NCBI GenBank assembly: GCA_948466105.1
Contig: CAOJZR010000028.1
Location: 1 to 7,418 of the forward strand
Length of the DNA stretch: 7,418 nt
Source: an uncultured Bacillota bacterium
Lineage (GTDB): Bacteria; Bacillota_I; Bacilli_A; RF39; UBA660
Direction of reading: 5' to 3'
The notes under the pieces are model-generated. The model worked only from the letters and a program-made list of their open reading frames with translations, did no database searches and had not been told where the DNA came from. The translations under genes and the position numbers were made by a program. Below, piece after piece: positions 5,908 through 7,418 of the stretch (the stretch's first letter is position 1; the number at the start of each line of letters is the position of its first letter).

Positions 5908-6561
5908 ATGTATAGAATTTGCTTAGTAGAAGATGAAATTAATATCAATAACTTGATAAAATCTTATTTACAAAAAGAAGGTTATGATGTAGTTAGCTTT
6001 TATAATGGAACTACTGCCTTAAATTATAATGAAAAGACGGATTTATGGATTTTAGATATAATGTTAAGTGATGATGTTTCTGGTTATGATATTATAAAAA
6101 AAATAAGAAGTAATGATAGTAATACTCCAGTTATTTTTACTTCTGCCCGTGATAAAGAAATTGATAAAATAATAGGTTTAGAATTAGGAAGTGATGATTA
6201 TATTACTAAACCATATTCTCCTAAAGAATTAGTTTTAAGAGTTAATAATATTATAAAAAGAGTTTATAGTAATAAAAATGAATTAATCGACTATGAAAAT
6301 TATAAAATTGATTTATTAAAAAGAATTGTTAAAAAAGGTGATAAAGAAATTGAATTAACAACATTAGAATTTGATCTATTAGTATTACTACTTAAAAATC
6401 AAAATAAATCGTTTAGTCGAGATGAAATCTTAAAAATGGTTTGGGGAGATGATTATTTTGGAAATGATCGAGTAGTTGATGATCTTGTAAGACGACTTAG
6501 AAAAAAAATGCCTAATATTAGAATAAAAACAATATATGGTTTTGGGTATAGATTAGTATGA
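5908..6561 (+). CDS. OmpR/PhoB-family two-component response regulator
   Basis: The 217-residue protein has an N-terminal receiver domain (about 1-118) and a C-terminal winged-helix DNA-binding domain (about 125-217). Receiver landmarks are the acidic pair Glu8/Asp9, phospho-acceptor Asp50 (WILDIML), Thr78 in FTSAR and Lys101-Pro102 in YITKPY. The DNA-binding half shows IELTTLEFDLLVLLLKN, SRDEILKMVWG, a recognition-helix region DRVVDDLVRRLRKKM and the closing TIYGFGYRLV wing. After Asp50 the loop reads MLSDDVSGYD, where most relatives have the shorter MLPxxDGxx, so the conserved proline is absent and the loop is one residue longer. AGGTGAT at 5898-5904 sits just before the ATG. The gene ends in ATGA, overlapping the kinase start, so the two are a coupled pair. 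Regulated genes are unknown; autoregulation is plausible from the phased repeats upstream. Confidence 0.95.
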   Translation: MYRICLVEDEININNLIKSYLQKEGYDVVSFYNGTTALNYNEKTDLWILDIMLSDDVSGYDIIKKIRSNDSNTPVIFTSARDKEIDKIIGLELGSDDYITKPYSPKELVLRVNNIIKRVYSNKNELIDYENYKIDLLKRIVKKGDKEIELTTLEFDLLVLLLKNQNKSFSRDEILKMVWGDDYFGNDRVVDDLVRRLRKKMPNIRIKTIYGFGYRLV

Positions 6562-7418
6562 AAAGACTTAAAAATGATTTAGGAAGGCAATTAATTTCTA
6601 TATCAATTATAATATGTGGTGTGATTTTTATAAGTCTTGGCTTATTATTGCCTAAACTTTTAATTCCAATATATGAAAAAAATATTTATCAAATTTTAGA
6701 ACAACCGCTTGATTTTGTAAATGTTGATGCCATAAATGTACTTGAAGATGAAGATATAGCTTACCTTTATATTGTATCAGATAATGTAGTTTCATCTATT
6801 AATTTAAATCGTATAATTGATTTGTCTAGTGAGCAAGTTTTGACTTATATAGATAGAAAAAATGGCAAATTCACCTATAAAAATAAAGATTATTATTATA
6901 ATACTGTAAAAAATGATAAAATAACTAAGGTTTCAATAACAAATAATAGGTATATAAATCAAATTAGAAAAGATATTATGTATACTATTTTGCCAATTTT
7001 TTTCCTGACCCTTTTAATAATATATTTGATTTTGTTTCTTTGGTCACGTCGACTAGTTAAAAAGATAGAACATTTGAAAGAAAAAATAGATAATCTAGAT
7101 AACGATAATTATGTTGATGATTATAAGTTTACAACAGATGATGAACTACTTGTTCTATCAAGCGCAATTGATAGTATGAAAGAAACAATGAGACTTCAAG
7201 AAGAATATAAAAATCAAATGTATCAAAACATATCCCATGATTTTAAAACTCCTCTTACGGTAATAAAATCTTATATGGAAGCAGTTGAAGATGGTATTGA
7301 AAGTGATGTTGAAGCTAAAGAAGTAATTAAGGAACAAGTTGAAAAATTAGAATCAAAAGTACACTCCTTACTATATTTGAATAAATTAGATTATATTAAA
7401 GATAATAAAAATTATAAA
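6558..7418 (+). CDS. sensor histidine kinase, partial (3' end outside window)
   Basis: The frame opens at an ATG overlapping the response regulator stop (ATGA) and stays open for 287 codons to the window edge. There is a first membrane helix at about 12-31, an external segment of about 108 residues and a second helix at about 141-162. A HAMP-like linker follows, beginning WSRRLVKKIEHLKEKI, and then a HisKA dimerisation domain. The H-box NISHDFKTPLTVIKSY places the phosphorylated residue at His227. The catalytic ATP-binding domain (N, G1, F and G2 boxes) should lie beyond the end. The external segment is rich in Asp, Asn and Tyr and has no recognised ligand-binding motif, so the signal is unknown. 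It is expected to phosphorylate Asp50 of the adjacent regulator. The pair order, regulator first with overlapping codons, is common in Bacillota. Confidence 0.93.
   Translation, partial: MKRLKNDLGRQLISISIIICGVIFISLGLLLPKLLIPIYEKNIYQILEQPLDFVNVDAINVLEDEDIAYLYIVSDNVVSSINLNRIIDLSSEQVLTYIDRKNGKFTYKNKDYYYNTVKNDKITKVSITNNRYINQIRKDIMYTILPIFFLTLLIIYLILFLWSRRLVKKIEHLKEKIDNLDNDNYVDDYKFTTDDELLVLSSAIDSMKETMRLQEEYKNQMYQNISHDFKTPLTVIKSYMEAVEDGIESDVEAKEVIKEQVEKLESKVHSLLYLNKLDYIKDNKNYK

Noticed and set aside
1..7418. Use of the Mycoplasma-type code (TGA as tryptophan)
   Set aside because: Tryptophan is written TGG in all conserved positions seen, and TGA ends rnhB and the response regulator exactly at expected family lengths.

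Overview
The window is a very AT-rich stretch (G+C roughly a quarter, judged by eye) packed with genes all on the + strand. The proteins point to a low-G+C Bacillota lineage, probably an uncultured or gut-type member of the Bacilli: a YutD-family protein, an NrnB-like DHH phosphodiesterase, an OmpR-type two-component pair, strong GGAGG-type ribosome binding sites and U-tailed terminators. TGA is used as a stop (end of rnhB and of the response regulator) and tryptophan is written TGG, so the Mycoplasma genetic code does not apply. The exact taxon is inference.

Region 1 (2-109) is the 3' tail of an unrecognised gene. Region 2 (about 150-3216) looks like one transcription unit: a 61-residue two-helix membrane protein, a membrane-anchored SH3-like/putative glycoside hydrolase protein, a YutD-family protein and formamidopyrimidine-DNA glycosylase (mutM/fpg). 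It ends in a small hairpin plus T-run whose stem begins within the fpg stop codon.

Region 3 (about 3245-5726) has its own good sigma-A-like promoter. It carries RNase HII (rnhB), an unrecognised 67-residue basic protein, an NrnB-like DHH/DHHA1 phosphodiesterase and a membrane protein with a C-terminal zinc ribbon. The genes overlap or nearly abut, and the unit closes with a clear Rho-independent terminator. RNase HII and a short-RNA phosphodiesterase in one tightly coupled unit suggest sequential handling of RNA in or from DNA; the small protein between them is the best candidate for something undescribed.

Region 4 (5727-7418) starts with a structured intergenic region: 10-bp-phased repeats, a -10 element, a perfect ribosome binding site followed by a five-codon micro-ORF, and a second promoter/RBS copy. 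It leads into an OmpR-family response regulator and a histidine kinase that is cut by the window end. The phased repeats are a plausible autoregulatory site for the regulator.

No mobile element, CRISPR array, tRNA or rRNA was seen. Most of the window is ordinary chromosomal housekeeping; the points worth a second look are the 67-residue protein, the regulatory region before the two-component genes, and the zinc-ribbon membrane protein.
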